A DNA stretch of 33,733 nt from CAZZKG01 sp964654825 (GCA_964654825.1 CAZZKG010000041.1:1-33733); one strand, 5' to 3'; positions 8,111-16,571 are shown, counted from the first letter of the stretch. Notes: generated from the letters alone by a model not told the origin. Made by a program: numbers and translations.

Positions 8111-9274
8111 TCACACTTTTTCAACAGTAAGTGCGACCGCCTCGCCTGAGGGATCTTCACACAACACGGCACCGACTTGTGATTTTGTGTGATTGCAGTA
8201 CTCCATCAGTGACGCAATCATCAGGATACCCGAGCATGATGGGACGAAACCGTAAACGAGTGATCCCCCAAAAGGGTTAACGGTGAGAACGCCTCCGTCT
8301 TCTCCGTTGCCCACGCAGAAAGCTTCATCACGGGGCAGCAGAGATCTCAGGTGCTCGAGCGATGAAATGGTCTGCGCGGTGGTCAACTCCAGTATTTCAA
8401 ACACATCGATCTCGTCCAACGAGACTCTCTTTTCAGAGAGGAGCGATTCAAGAGCAACAGCCGCTCCCAATCCCCCGAGATGCGGCGGGATACCGAGGTG
8501 CCTGAAACCGGTTATCCGCAGGCGAGAGCCGGACACACAACCCACAGAGCTCTCCATTGACGTCAGAGCGATAGCACCTGCACCCTCCCTCTGAGGAGCG
8601 GTAAAATCGAGAAAAAGTTCCGCAGGAAGTTCTTCGGGTCCTGTCCCGGTATCCCAGGGAGCATTCTCCACTTCATAATCGGTCAGATCGTCACGCTGAA
8701 TGATTCGGTCGAAGTACGGAGGCATGGATAGTGGCATCAGACCCGTACCCCGTGAACCCGTACTCGAGTCTCGAGCCTTCCGGTCGGATTCGGCCCTGAA
8801 GGACAGGCGATCCCGATAGGTCGATGGATAACGATCGATGACCATACGGCAGGGGAAATGATTCTGTCCTGGACCTCCCCGATTGAAGCTTCTGACGCCG
8901 TCCCCCTCTCCGATACCCACACCCACAACCAGTGAGACATCGGAATCCCCGGTGGACACACGCGTGACCGCTGCAGTCAAAGCTACCAGATCTGAAATAC
9001 CGCCGGAACACATGGTGATCAGCCTGAAATGACTGTCGAACCCGAGTGACCGGCAGGCCGATCGGAGCTCGCAGAGTACTTCTTCTCGAACGGGACGGAA
9101 TGAAGCAACGAAAACAGTATCGATGGAGGAAGGTTCGATGGAATACGAGAACAGAAGCTCACCAATGACAAGCCTGATGAGATCGGCTTCTGGTACTCCT
9201 CTGAAAGAGGATTCAGGCTTTACAAAGGGAGTCCTGAGGACACCAGCAACGGCGGCTTCCCTCATGTGTTTCAT
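8111..9274 (-). CDS. Thiolase-like protein (FadA-like) lacking the catalytic histidine
   Basis: 387 aa from the ATG at 9274 (ribosome site CAGGAG). The thiolase fold is recognisable: VAGVLRTPF near the start, the nucleophile segment TMCSGGISDLVAL with Cys89, a late FEILELTTAQTIS segment, NPFGGSLVYGFVPSCSG, and a C-terminal VLCEDPSGE. In working thiolases these are NEAFA, GGxxxxGHPxGxSG and CxGGG. Here the His of GHP is Phe, NEAF is lost and the GGG after the last Cys is DPS. Acyl transfer by the classical Cys/His/Cys set is therefore unlikely; a non-catalytic or altered (synthase or lipid-transfer-like) role is possible. It is the first gene of the minus-strand set with the FadB-like and DUF3179 genes. 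Confidence 0.75.
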   Translation of the reverse strand: MKHMREAAVAGVLRTPFVKPESSFRGVPEADLIRLVIGELLFSYSIEPSSIDTVFVASFRPVREEVLCELRSACRSLGFDSHFRLITMCSGGISDLVALTAAVTRVSTGDSDVSLVVGVGIGEGDGVRSFNRGGPGQNHFPCRMVIDRYPSTYRDRLSFRAESDRKARDSSTGSRGTGLMPLSMPPYFDRIIQRDDLTDYEVENAPWDTGTGPEELPAELFLDFTAPQREGAGAIALTSMESSVGCVSGSRLRITGFRHLGIPPHLGGLGAAVALESLLSEKRVSLDEIDVFEILELTTAQTISSLEHLRSLLPRDEAFCVGNGEDGGVLTVNPFGGSLVYGFVPSCSGILMIASLMEYCNHTKSQVGAVLCEDPSGEAVALTVEKV

Positions 9275-9408
9275 AGGACTCCTGCAGTCGTTGCGATTGT
9301 TTATGTTGAAAAACGTATACCTTAATCGGATACGAAAGGGAAGTTGATGCCGGCTTTCCTCCCGACTCCTAAATCTAAAAGAGTGACGGACAGATTGCAA
9401 GCCGGGAT

Positions 9409-9473
9409 GGATAAATAGGGACAGTCACCATTTAAAAATTGAAAATTTAAATGGTGACTGTCCCTATTTATCC
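9409..9473. repeat. Long perfect palindrome, copy 1 (REP/MITE-like)
   Basis: Two 28-bp arms (9409-9436 and 9446-9473), core ATAAATAGGGACAGTCACC, are separated by 9 nt. A second copy is at 13672. A short direct repeat CTATTTATCC follows the right arm. Repeats of this GGGACAGTCACC type are, from memory, scattered in many bacterial genomes and associated with REP-type (Y1/RAYT) transposases; no such gene is visible here. The repeat abuts the 3' end of napB and appears to supply its stop codon region. Confidence 0.85.
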
Positions 9474-9476
9474 TAT

Positions 9477-9893
9477 TTATCCGGTTTCTGCCGTCGTCTG
9501 CGGAACGTGACACTGGAGGCACTGGTATCTAATCCCGACTACCTCACCCTCCTCCTCACCGGTGTAATCATTCACCCGGTGTGAATCCGGCATTCTGGTA
9601 GCTACATGCCCCTCACGAATCTCGATCCCTCCGAGATGACACCCCAGGCAGTCATTGGAAGACCTGCTCACTTCGAAATCAGACACATCGTGCGGGATCA
9701 CCGGTGGTGCGATGGTATATGCCCGTTCGAGGGGTGATGTTTCACCCGCTTGATCGGCGGGATACGTGTTCATCCCCGGCTGCCCCGTCGCGAGGCCCGC
9801 TTCCCGGTAAACCTCAGGTGAGGTACCGCCACACTGGAGCACACCCGGAATCAGGATCAGCAGAATCAAGGTGTACCATTTTGATCTGTACAT
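9477..9893 (-). CDS. napB: NapB, periplasmic diheme cytochrome c subunit of nitrate reductase
   Basis: 138 aa from the ATG at 9893 (ribosome site AGGGGGA). Hydrophobic signal at residues about 6-20 ends in GVLQC, which may be a relaxed lipobox. APPVIPHDV is the NapB signature that supplies an axial His. Two heme-binding motifs follow: CLGCH and CLQCH, separated by a PDSHRVND segment that provides the other axial His. The protein ends in VPQTTAETG, close to the usual NapB ending, with the TAA stop lying at the edge of the palindromic repeat. It passes electrons to NapA, encoded 20 bases upstream. No napC, napD, napG or napH is in this window. Confidence 0.9.
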   Translation of the reverse strand: MYRSKWYTLILLILIPGVLQCGGTSPEVYREAGLATGQPGMNTYPADQAGETSPLERAYTIAPPVIPHDVSDFEVSRSSNDCLGCHLGGIEIREGHVATRMPDSHRVNDYTGEEEGEVVGIRYQCLQCHVPQTTAETG

Positions 9894-9913
9894 GTGAGTA
9901 TCCCCCTTCGCCA

Positions 9914-12310
9914 CTAAACTTTCATGATCCTGACAGCGCATTTTTTGAAATCTACCTGCTTCGAGATCGGACAGAAGGCATCCAGAGTCACCTGGTTGAT
10001 CATGACATCCTCGTCGAACCAGGGGACATAGACCATCCATTTCTGGGGAGTCACCCTCCCGCCGATCTCCGCATGCAGTTCTACTTCACCACGCCGTGAC
10101 GTGATTTTTATCATATCACCGTGCTCGATCCCAAGCCTGTCTGCATCATCCGGGTGCAGGTTCGCTGTGGCGTGTGGATAGGCCTTGTAGAGATTTTTCA
10201 CGCGCCTGGTCATCGTACCTGAGTGCCAGTGCTCGAGGACTCTTCCCGTGCACAGCCAGAACGGGTACTCTTCATCGGGTACCTCGGGCGGCGGTTCGTA
10301 AGGCCTGAGCCACACGGTTGCTTTGCCGCCGTGTTTCCTGTTTCCATAGAACTGCACCCCGGCCCCCTTCTCCACGTATGGATCGTATCCCTCACGATAA
10401 CGGATTACGGTCTCCTTTCCATCGACGACAGGCCAGCGCAGACCGCGTTTTTCATGGTAGGTGTCAAACGATGCCAGATCGTGGCCGTGTCCCAACCCGA
10501 ACTTCCGATACTCTTCCCACAGAGCCTTCTCGAGGTAGAATCCGGCTGTCTCCGTGGCATCCGAAGACATGTGTCCCGGCGGTACCGGATACTCATCGGG
10601 AGAATAGTCGAACAGTCCATTGAGTCCCATCCCTTTCGCGAACTCTATGATCTGCCAGAGATCGGATTTCGATTCGCCCGGGGGATCGACCATCTTCTTC
10701 CAGAACTGGGTTCTGCGCTCGGCGTTTCCGAAAGCGCCTTCTTTTTCCACCCACATCGCACTCGGTAACACCACGTCCGCTATTTCGGTCGAACGTGTCG
10801 GGTACACATCCGATACCACGATGAACCGCCCCTCCTTGAGCGCACCGGCCCGGTAACGATTGAGGTTCGGATAATCCTGGAACGGGTTAGCGGTCTGGCT
10901 CCAGAAGAACCTCACGTCTCCCCGATCAAGGGCACGGACCATCTCGACAGCGTGGTAGGTAGGTTTGGGTGGAATCGTCCCCGGTGGGACTCTCCAGATC
11001 TTCTCTGTTATCTCCCGGTGCCCGGCGTTTGCCACCACCATGTCCGCCGGCAGTCGGTGGGTGAATGTTCCCGTCTCACGACACGTCCCACATGCACTCG
11101 GCTGCCCGGTGAGGGAGAATGGCTGATTGCCGGGTTCACTGATCTTCCCGGTCAGGAGGTGAAGGTTGTAGACAAGGTTGTTGATCCAGGTACCGCGGGT
11201 GTGTTGATTCATCCCCATGGTCCAGAATGACATCACCTTTACCTCGGGATCGCCGTAGACACGTGCCAGCATCTCGAGATCAGATGAAGAGACTCCGCTC
11301 AACTTCTCGACATACTCGGGGGTGTACAACGAGACATAATCACGATAGGTATCAAAATCGACTTCTCTTGCTTCTTCCTTGAATGCGAACCCGTCCTCGA
11401 GGCCATACCCGATGTTTTCCCTGCCTTTTTTGAAGAGACAGTGCTTCTTGATGAAATCTTTCTTGATGCTGTTGTCCCTGATGAGGAGATACGCGATACC
11501 GTTGGCGATGGCCAGATCGGTCTGAGGTTTGAAGATGATCTCGCTCTCTGCCATCTTCGAGCTTCGATTGGAGAGAACCGTGAGATTAAGAAGTTTTGAG
11601 TTCCGGTTTGAAACAAGCCGGTCTGTGATCTTTGAGAACAGTATGGGATGCATCTCGGCCATGTTGGCGCCCCAGAGGACGAAGGCGTCTGCATGGGAAA
11701 AATCATCATACGACCCCATCGGCTCGTCCATTCCGAACGTCGTCATGAATCCCGCGACGGCACTCGCCATGCAGTGACGTGCGTTTACTTCGAGGCTGTT
11801 GGAGCGGAGTCCGCCTTTAAAGAGCTTGCTCGCCGCATATCCTTCCCATATGGTCCACTGGCCCGAACCGAACATGGCGACAGAGGACGGTCCTCTATCA
11901 TCGATTGCATCACCTGCCTTCTCGACCATCAGAGCGAGGGCTTCATCCCAGTCAGCCTCGGTAAGTACTCCCTGTTTGTGAAAGCTGCCGTTCTTTTTCC
12001 GTATCAGGGGCCGGGTCAGACGGTCTCTCCCGTACTGGATAAAAGGGAGGGAATAACCTTTCACACAGAGCGTGCCCTGGCTCACCGATGATTCGGGATC
12101 CCCCCTCACCGCATAAATCTTCCCTTTCGCAACACCGACGAGCACGCTACAGCCTGTCCCGCAGAATCTGCAGGGAGCCTTGTCCCAGACCAGATCCTCC
12201 TCGGGATCTCCAGCGAAGACTTCATACGGGTTGAGATAGATCGTGCTGCCGAGGACCGAGAGCGCAACGGAGCTCTTCTTGATAAAATCGCGCCGGGAGA
12301 TTTTTTTCAT
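9914..12310 (-). CDS. napA: NapA, periplasmic nitrate reductase catalytic subunit
   Basis: 798 aa. A twin-arginine signal (MKKISRRDFIKKSS, then a hydrophobic stretch) shows Tat export of the folded cofactor-loaded enzyme. The [4Fe-4S] ligands are Cys47, Cys50, Cys54 and Cys82 (CRFCGTGC ... GTLCVKG), which is the C-x2-C-x3-C-x27-C spacing. NARHCMASAVAGF places the molybdenum ligand at Cys180, which distinguishes NapA from Sec- or Cys-formate dehydrogenases by its following sequence (FGMDEPMGSYDD, WGANMAEMHPILF). The C-terminal molydopterin-binding domain is complete. The ATG at 12310 has AAAGGAG at good distance; an in-frame GTG further upstream (12442) has no signal-peptide logic. It reduces nitrate to nitrite using NapB. 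The MOT1 molybdate transporter gene lies upstream. Confidence 0.95.
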   Translation of the reverse strand: MKKISRRDFIKKSSVALSVLGSTIYLNPYEVFAGDPEEDLVWDKAPCRFCGTGCSVLVGVAKGKIYAVRGDPESSVSQGTLCVKGYSLPFIQYGRDRLTRPLIRKKNGSFHKQGVLTEADWDEALALMVEKAGDAIDDRGPSSVAMFGSGQWTIWEGYAASKLFKGGLRSNSLEVNARHCMASAVAGFMTTFGMDEPMGSYDDFSHADAFVLWGANMAEMHPILFSKITDRLVSNRNSKLLNLTVLSNRSSKMAESEIIFKPQTDLAIANGIAYLLIRDNSIKKDFIKKHCLFKKGRENIGYGLEDGFAFKEEAREVDFDTYRDYVSLYTPEYVEKLSGVSSSDLEMLARVYGDPEVKVMSFWTMGMNQHTRGTWINNLVYNLHLLTGKISEPGNQPFSLTGQPSACGTCRETGTFTHRLPADMVVANAGHREITEKIWRVPPGTIPPKPTYHAVEMVRALDRGDVRFFWSQTANPFQDYPNLNRYRAGALKEGRFIVVSDVYPTRSTEIADVVLPSAMWVEKEGAFGNAERRTQFWKKMVDPPGESKSDLWQIIEFAKGMGLNGLFDYSPDEYPVPPGHMSSDATETAGFYLEKALWEEYRKFGLGHGHDLASFDTYHEKRGLRWPVVDGKETVIRYREGYDPYVEKGAGVQFYGNRKHGGKATVWLRPYEPPPEVPDEEYPFWLCTGRVLEHWHSGTMTRRVKNLYKAYPHATANLHPDDADRLGIEHGDMIKITSRRGEVELHAEIGGRVTPQKWMVYVPWFDEDVMINQVTLDAFCPISKQVDFKKCAVRIMKV

Positions 12311-12473
12311 GGAGACGGCTCCTTTCAGTTTCAGACAGTTATGCTCCGCATTAGGTGGAGAAAATATTCGTGTGATTAGTTGTTGGTACCGTTTTATTAA
12401 AAAGAGTCTATTTATTATCCTCCTGTTTATGATTTTCCCCACTGGGAATCAAGAAGAAAAAAGTTCACCTTGC

Positions 12474-13535
12474 TTACTCTGTATCCGATCTGCAATCGGG
12501 GGTTTCCTTCGACGATCCGCTGATTCTCCCGGTCCTCCAGTGCAGAACAGCTTCGATGAGGAGGCCGCAAACAATCGCGTATGTGAGATTCCGTGTCAGA
12601 AGCCCGAAGAGACCGATGATAACGGCGAGCCACTGCCTCTCCTTCAGTCTCAGGATGAGAAGTGAATGCCTCACACCGATGTAGACCAGCATGAGTCCGA
12701 ACACCCAGGGAGGGACGAATCCCGTGACCTGACCGCCGGAGAGTGAAAAACAGAGGGCCAGCAGAAAGCAGAACCCTCCCATGATGATCGTGGCTCCCGC
12801 GGTTCGCGCTCCAAAGCGATAGTGGGCGGTCATCCCGCTCGATCCGTGGCAGCAGGGGAGGCCCCCGAGGACACCGGCACCCACGTTGACGATACCGATT
12901 GACAGTGTCAGGTTTCTGTTCGTCACCCGTTTCGCTTTTTCGCCGAAATAATCCCGGGCCACATCAGAAACAGCATAGATGGAGTTACCGAGAGTCATGG
13001 GTAATTGAGGGATGACAAGGAGAACCAGCGCGGTAAAAAAGTCCGAGAGACCGGGTAACGAATACAACGTATCGGGCAGTCCGGTGACATGGGGCAATGT
13101 CGACGTGGTGAGCATAGAGAGACTGGTCCTCAGCAACATGAGTCCGACTGCCAACTGAATCCCCTTGACGATGGGCCGGGTGAAATACCGTGCGAACCAG
13201 TCGATCCTGCCCGTGACGGCGAGCAGGAGAAGGATACCACCCATCCAGAGCCCCCCTGCCGAGAGAACGTGCATCCCGAGCCCGCCGGCAATCGTGATGG
13301 CCGCCATCGCCTTCAGCGGCTGAACCGGGACCGGCAGGCGGAAGTACACTGCCGTGCCCATGTAAATGAGGCCGACGAGGAGTAGACTTCGAACGGGCGG
13401 GAGTCCGTTCAGCGCAACCAGGTTGAGAAAGAGCGGGAAGAATGTGCCGACATCACCGACGGCACCCAGCCACTCACGAAATCCGAATCGAACGTGTATA
13501 TAGTCGTTTCCTGTCTTCGATGCTCCTTCACTCAT
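12474..13535 (-). CDS. MOT1-type molybdate transporter (putative sulfate/molybdate permease)
   Basis: 353 aa with about 9-10 hydrophobic segments. Signature motifs of the MOT1 branch of the SulP superfamily are present: GAVGDVGTFFPLFL near the N-terminus, PVPVQPLKAMAAI (about residue 67-80), and VLGGLPCCHGSSGMTAHYRFG in the second half. There is no STAS domain, as expected for MOT1. Placement immediately upstream of napA, which needs molybdenum, supports molybdate as substrate. The gap to napA is 163 bases, so co-transcription is likely but not certain. The weak ribosome site is CGGGAA. Sulfate transport is the less likely alternative. Confidence 0.85.
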   Translation of the reverse strand: MSEGASKTGNDYIHVRFGFREWLGAVGDVGTFFPLFLNLVALNGLPPVRSLLLVGLIYMGTAVYFRLPVPVQPLKAMAAITIAGGLGMHVLSAGGLWMGGILLLLAVTGRIDWFARYFTRPIVKGIQLAVGLMLLRTSLSMLTTSTLPHVTGLPDTLYSLPGLSDFFTALVLLVIPQLPMTLGNSIYAVSDVARDYFGEKAKRVTNRNLTLSIGIVNVGAGVLGGLPCCHGSSGMTAHYRFGARTAGATIIMGGFCFLLALCFSLSGGQVTGFVPPWVFGLMLVYIGVRHSLLILRLKERQWLAVIIGLFGLLTRNLTYAIVCGLLIEAVLHWRTGRISGSSKETPDCRSDTE

Positions 13536-13671
13536 TATCGCCGTTCCCGGCTGCTGTACCAGTCTGTCGATATATCCACAGTGTTCCGGTTTTCAACAAG
13601 TGTTCCGTTCCTTAAGTACGTTGACAACTACAGCAAGCTATCGAGGGCCCTGGCCAGGCGAGACTACGCGA

Positions 13672-13735
13672 AGTATAAATAGGGACAGTCACCATTTATT
13701 GAACAAAATAAATGGTGACTGTCCCTATTTATACT
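13672..13735. repeat. Long perfect palindrome, copy 2 (REP/MITE-like)
   Basis: Perfect 29-bp arms (13672-13700 and 13707-13735) around a 6-nt loop GAACAA. The core is the same as copy 1 (TAAATAGGGACAGTCACC). The outer bases differ from copy 1 (AGTATAAAT here, GGATAAAT there) but are compensated in both arms, so pairing is kept. A direct duplication CTATTTATAC follows, as in copy 1. The two copies flank the MOT1-napA-napB block. Confidence 0.85.
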
Positions 13736-13743
13736 ATTTATAC

Positions 13744-14168
13744 CAAGGATCAACACCACCATGGACCTCGAGAGCCGTTGAAATTGGTGATGAACTTCAG
13801 GGACGGGACACAAGGTACAGGGATATTCATTACACGCCGGCAGAATTTTGTCAATAGAAATGAACAAGGATCACCCGGGGGTATATCCTCGACAGATTGC
13901 ACAGAAATCATGTAAGACCGGTGGGATATCGCTTGAGTGACTTTGAACGGTTGGGATCCGATCTTAGCGAAATGAGTAGCAACATTTACGGAGATGGGGG
14001 AGCGCAGATCATTGACGCTGAGTGCTGAGCCAAAGGTCATGCGAATGAGCTCAGAGCGGTCAAACGTTCGGTGGAACGAGAGAGATGTCCCGCCGGTCTT
14101 TCAACTCTTAGGCCTCAATTCTACGAAAGAAGTATCCTGCCCGGACGCCCATTAAGGGCCGGGGATGA
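13744..14168. other. Intergenic stretch without a supportable gene
   Basis: No convincing gene was found. A plus-strand stretch without ATG (about 13870-14028) reads RGYILDRLHRNHV ... GYRLSDFERLGSDLSE, which looks protein-like but matches no family I recognise and lacks a start, so it may be a remnant. A GC-rich hairpin (CCCGG..GCCC / GGGC.CGGG, about 14138-14163) sits just before the next promoter. Confidence 0.3.
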
Positions 14169-14197
14169 TTGACAAAAATTGCCGACCGGCATATAAT
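14169..14197 (+). promoter_or_regulatory. Consensus sigma-70 promoter for the acyl-CoA synthetase gene
   Basis: TTGACA (14169-14174), a 17-nt spacer and TATAAT (14192-14197) match the housekeeping consensus at all twelve positions. The predicted start near 14204 leaves a short leader of about 43 nt before the GTG start codon. This suggests strong constitutive expression unless a repressor acts here. Confidence 0.85.
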
Positions 14198-14246
14198 GGC
14201 AGAGATGTCGATTTTACCCGGTCAGCAAACATGAGTAAAGGATAGA

Positions 14247-16094
14247 GTGTTGCACCCGGAGACAGCAGCAAAGGCGGAGGCGATGGTCAGGGAACGGCTC
14301 ACCATCCCGTCCATTTTTCTGTACGCGACAGGCAGGTTCTCGAACCCGGCTGCGTTCCTGGAACGAGCGGGGGACATCTTCGAGCCCATATCCACCGCCG
14401 AGTTCCGTGAGATGGTCATGGATCTCTCTCTGGGTCTCTCTGCTGCAGGAGTGAAAAAAGGAGATCCGGTGGCGATTCTCTCGGCGAACCGGGTCGAATG
14501 GGCGGCCGCCGACCTGGCAATCGCGTGCTCGGGCGGAGTGTCGGTCCCACTTTCACCGCTCTATTCCCACTCCCAGCTGGCATACGTGCTGCAGGATGCC
14601 GGCATCACGAGGGCATTCGTCTCGACCATAGAGATGGCGGCAACCGTTCGGCTGCTGCTGGGAGCCAGGGAAACCGATCCGGCCATATTCCTCATCGAAG
14701 GCAGTCCCGAAGGAGACGGGATCATCTCCCTCGGAGAGCTCGTGAGCCTGGGGAGAAAACAGTACCACCGGAAGGAAGAACGGTTCCTGAAATCGGCCCT
14801 TTCCGTGATCGGAGATGACCTCTCCACCATCATGTACACATCCGGTACGAGTGGAAAACCCAAGGGGGTGAGGCTCAGTCACAGGAATATCACCTCCAAT
14901 GTCATCGCGACTTCCGACGCGCTCGAGGTGACGCCTGATGACCGGTGCCTCTCGTTTCTGCCTCTCTCTCACGCGTTCGAGAGAACGGCGGGGTTTCTGA
15001 CCATTTTCTATAATGGAGCGGCGATCGCCTACGCTGAATCGGTACAGACGGTGGCACGGGACATCAGAGATGCCTCACCAACGATCCTGATCAGTGTGCC
15101 GAGGTTGTACGAGAAAATCGAGCAGTCGACGCTCGATCAGGCGGATACCCTGGGGAGACCGGGAAAAGCAGTCTTTTCGTGGGCCATAGATCTGGCAAAA
15201 CGGAGTGCGGGATTTCTCAGTAAGCAGGAAAAGCTGCCAATTTCCACGCGGCTCGGGCGGTCCTTCGCCGATTTCCTCGTCTACCGGAAAATACGTGACC
15301 GGCTGGGCGGCCGGGTGAGGATGCTTATATCTGGTGGTGCTCCGCTCGATGTGGAGATCGCTGAGATGTTCCTCGGATGCGGGATGCTGATACTGGAGGG
15401 GTACGGTCTCACGGAAGCTTCCCCGATCTGTACGGTCAACAGGCTAGAATCGTTTAAATTCGGTTCCGTCGGTCTGCCTCTCCAGGGGGTCGATCTCCGG
15501 ATAGACGAAGACGGAGAAGTCCTGGTGAAGGGCACGAATGTCATGATGGGATATCAGAACCCCGAACAGGAAGCCGGGAAGACCGTTCAGAACGGCTGGC
15601 TCAGCACAGGGGACACGGGGTTTCTGGATACGGAAGGCTTCCTCCACCTCACCGGGAGGAAGAAAGAGCTCATCATCACCTCATGGGGAATGAACGTGGC
15701 CCCGATTCCCATCGAGCAGCGGATCAAGCGAAGCCCCTTCATCCGGGACGTGGCGCTCGTCGGGAATAACCGACCCTTCATCGGTGCCCTCGTCGTCCCC
15801 GAGTTCGACAGGGTGGCGAGCCGTCTCGATCGTGCCGTGACCGGCAAGGAAGATCGAAGAAAACTCATTCACGATCCGGATGTCATCGCGTTTATTCAAG
15901 ATGAGATCACCGGACTCTGCTCTCACCTCTCGCAGAAAGAGCACGTGAAGAAGTGTGTGCTCCTCCCAAGAGATTTTTCTCTCGATTCGGGAGAGCTCAC
16001 GACAACTCTCAAGCTCGTGCGCCCGGTCATTTATAAGAATTTCCAGCGGGAAATCAACTCTCTGTACGGTAGGGGCCAGACACCCTCCTCCTGA
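14247..16094 (+). CDS. Long-chain fatty acid--CoA ligase (AMP-forming)
   Basis: 615 aa, usual length of the bacterial long-chain acyl-CoA synthetase group. The adenylate-forming motifs are in order: P-loop YTSGTSGKPKGVRLSHRN (from residue 197), FLPLSHAFERTAGF, the A5-type motif GYGLTEASP, STGDTGFLDTEGFLHLTGRKKELI, and a C-terminal TTTLKLVRP that holds the catalytic lysine. The usual TSGGKN after the hinge is TSWGMN here, a small departure. It activates fatty acids for beta-oxidation or lipid synthesis at the inner membrane. Start is GTG (14247), after AAAGGAT; a TTG directly follows and could serve instead. It has its own consensus promoter. It may feed the beta-oxidation-like genes at 5992-9274, but those are degenerate. 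Confidence 0.92.
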   Translation: MLHPETAAKAEAMVRERLTIPSIFLYATGRFSNPAAFLERAGDIFEPISTAEFREMVMDLSLGLSAAGVKKGDPVAILSANRVEWAAADLAIACSGGVSVPLSPLYSHSQLAYVLQDAGITRAFVSTIEMAATVRLLLGARETDPAIFLIEGSPEGDGIISLGELVSLGRKQYHRKEERFLKSALSVIGDDLSTIMYTSGTSGKPKGVRLSHRNITSNVIATSDALEVTPDDRCLSFLPLSHAFERTAGFLTIFYNGAAIAYAESVQTVARDIRDASPTILISVPRLYEKIEQSTLDQADTLGRPGKAVFSWAIDLAKRSAGFLSKQEKLPISTRLGRSFADFLVYRKIRDRLGGRVRMLISGGAPLDVEIAEMFLGCGMLILEGYGLTEASPICTVNRLESFKFGSVGLPLQGVDLRIDEDGEVLVKGTNVMMGYQNPEQEAGKTVQNGWLSTGDTGFLDTEGFLHLTGRKKELIITSWGMNVAPIPIEQRIKRSPFIRDVALVGNNRPFIGALVVPEFDRVASRLDRAVTGKEDRRKLIHDPDVIAFIQDEITGLCSHLSQKEHVKKCVLLPRDFSLDSGELTTTLKLVRPVIYKNFQREINSLYGRGQTPSS

Positions 16095-16317
16095 GGGTGC
16101 ATATTTTTCCAGATCACGAGCGGGTTAACTCCCCGGAAAAAGCGCATAGCAACGGCAACGACAGAAGAGGGAGAGAAATTTTTGTCACTGCCAGTTACCT
16201 TCTTTCACATCAACACGTATTCTTTGTAAATATTTGAATAGATTATGCCCACGCCCCAATGTCCCAACCGATTGACAATTAACCAGATACCCACAACATG
16301 ATTCAATATGTCCCAAC

Positions 16318-16333
16318 TGGCACACATATTGCT
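16318..16333 (+). promoter_or_regulatory. Sigma-54 (-24/-12) promoter
   Basis: TGGCACACATATTGCT matches the TGGCACR-N4-TTGCW consensus throughout, with GG and GC ten bases apart. Transcription would start near 16344, about ten bases before the riboswitch. The sequence ATGTCCCAAC occurs twice upstream (16259-16268 and 16308-16317, the second touching the -24 box). An AAA+ activator is required; which one is unknown. Confidence 0.85.
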
Positions 16334-16353
16334 TTATCCCCAGGGCAAAGTAG

Positions 16354-16451
16354 TCCATTGCTCATGGCAAACTTTGAGAAATCAAAGGACGCAAAGCTAC
16401 GAGGCTAAACCTCTGGGTGGTCAGAGGCACGCCAGTCGGGCCGCCAATGGA
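16354..16451 (+). ncRNA. GEMM-I cyclic-di-GMP riboswitch aptamer
   Basis: The conserved GEMM-I parts are present in order. P1 is TCCATTG (16354-16360) paired with CAATGGA (16445-16451). Then ATGGCAAAC, a P2 stem CTTTGA/TCAAAG closed by a GAAA tetraloop, the linker GGACGCAAAGC, then GGCTAAAC and a second stem CCTCTG/CAGAGG. The base equivalent to G20 of the V. cholerae Vc2 RNA appears to be G, which favours c-di-GMP over the cGAMP-type variant. It lies between a sigma-54 promoter and a terminator, upstream of a lipoprotein and an HD-GYP gene. Confidence 0.9.
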
Positions 16452-16492
16452 TGGGTGAGAGATCACTTCCATCAATTGGCGGCCTTTTTTTT
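16439..16492 (+). terminator. Riboswitch expression platform: terminator overlapping P1
   Basis: Arms of 16 nt (16439-16454 and 16469-16484; GGCCGCCAAT / ATTGGCGGCC core, 15 of 16 paired) are followed by eight T. The left arm contains the 3' strand of aptamer P1 (CAATGG), so P1 and terminator cannot form together. Ligand binding should stabilise P1 and block termination, which predicts an ON switch. Confidence 0.88.
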
Positions 16493-16571
16493 CGAACGTG
16501 TGATGGGGAGGCATTAGGAAAGGCGAGCAACCGGCTCAGAAATAAGCCGGAACAGTCAAGGAGGGACTAAG

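Noticed and set aside
9914..12310. Formate dehydrogenase with selenocysteine
   Set aside because: The molybdenum ligand is a Cys codon and the surrounding sequence is that of NapA.
13712..13915. Small protein-like reading next to the palindrome
   Set aside because: It starts within the repeat, lacks a ribosome site and resembles no family.
16095..16150. TTTTTCC/GGAAAAA pairing after the acyl-CoA ligase gene as a terminator
   Set aside because: The arms are AT-rich, the loop is long and no T-tract follows.
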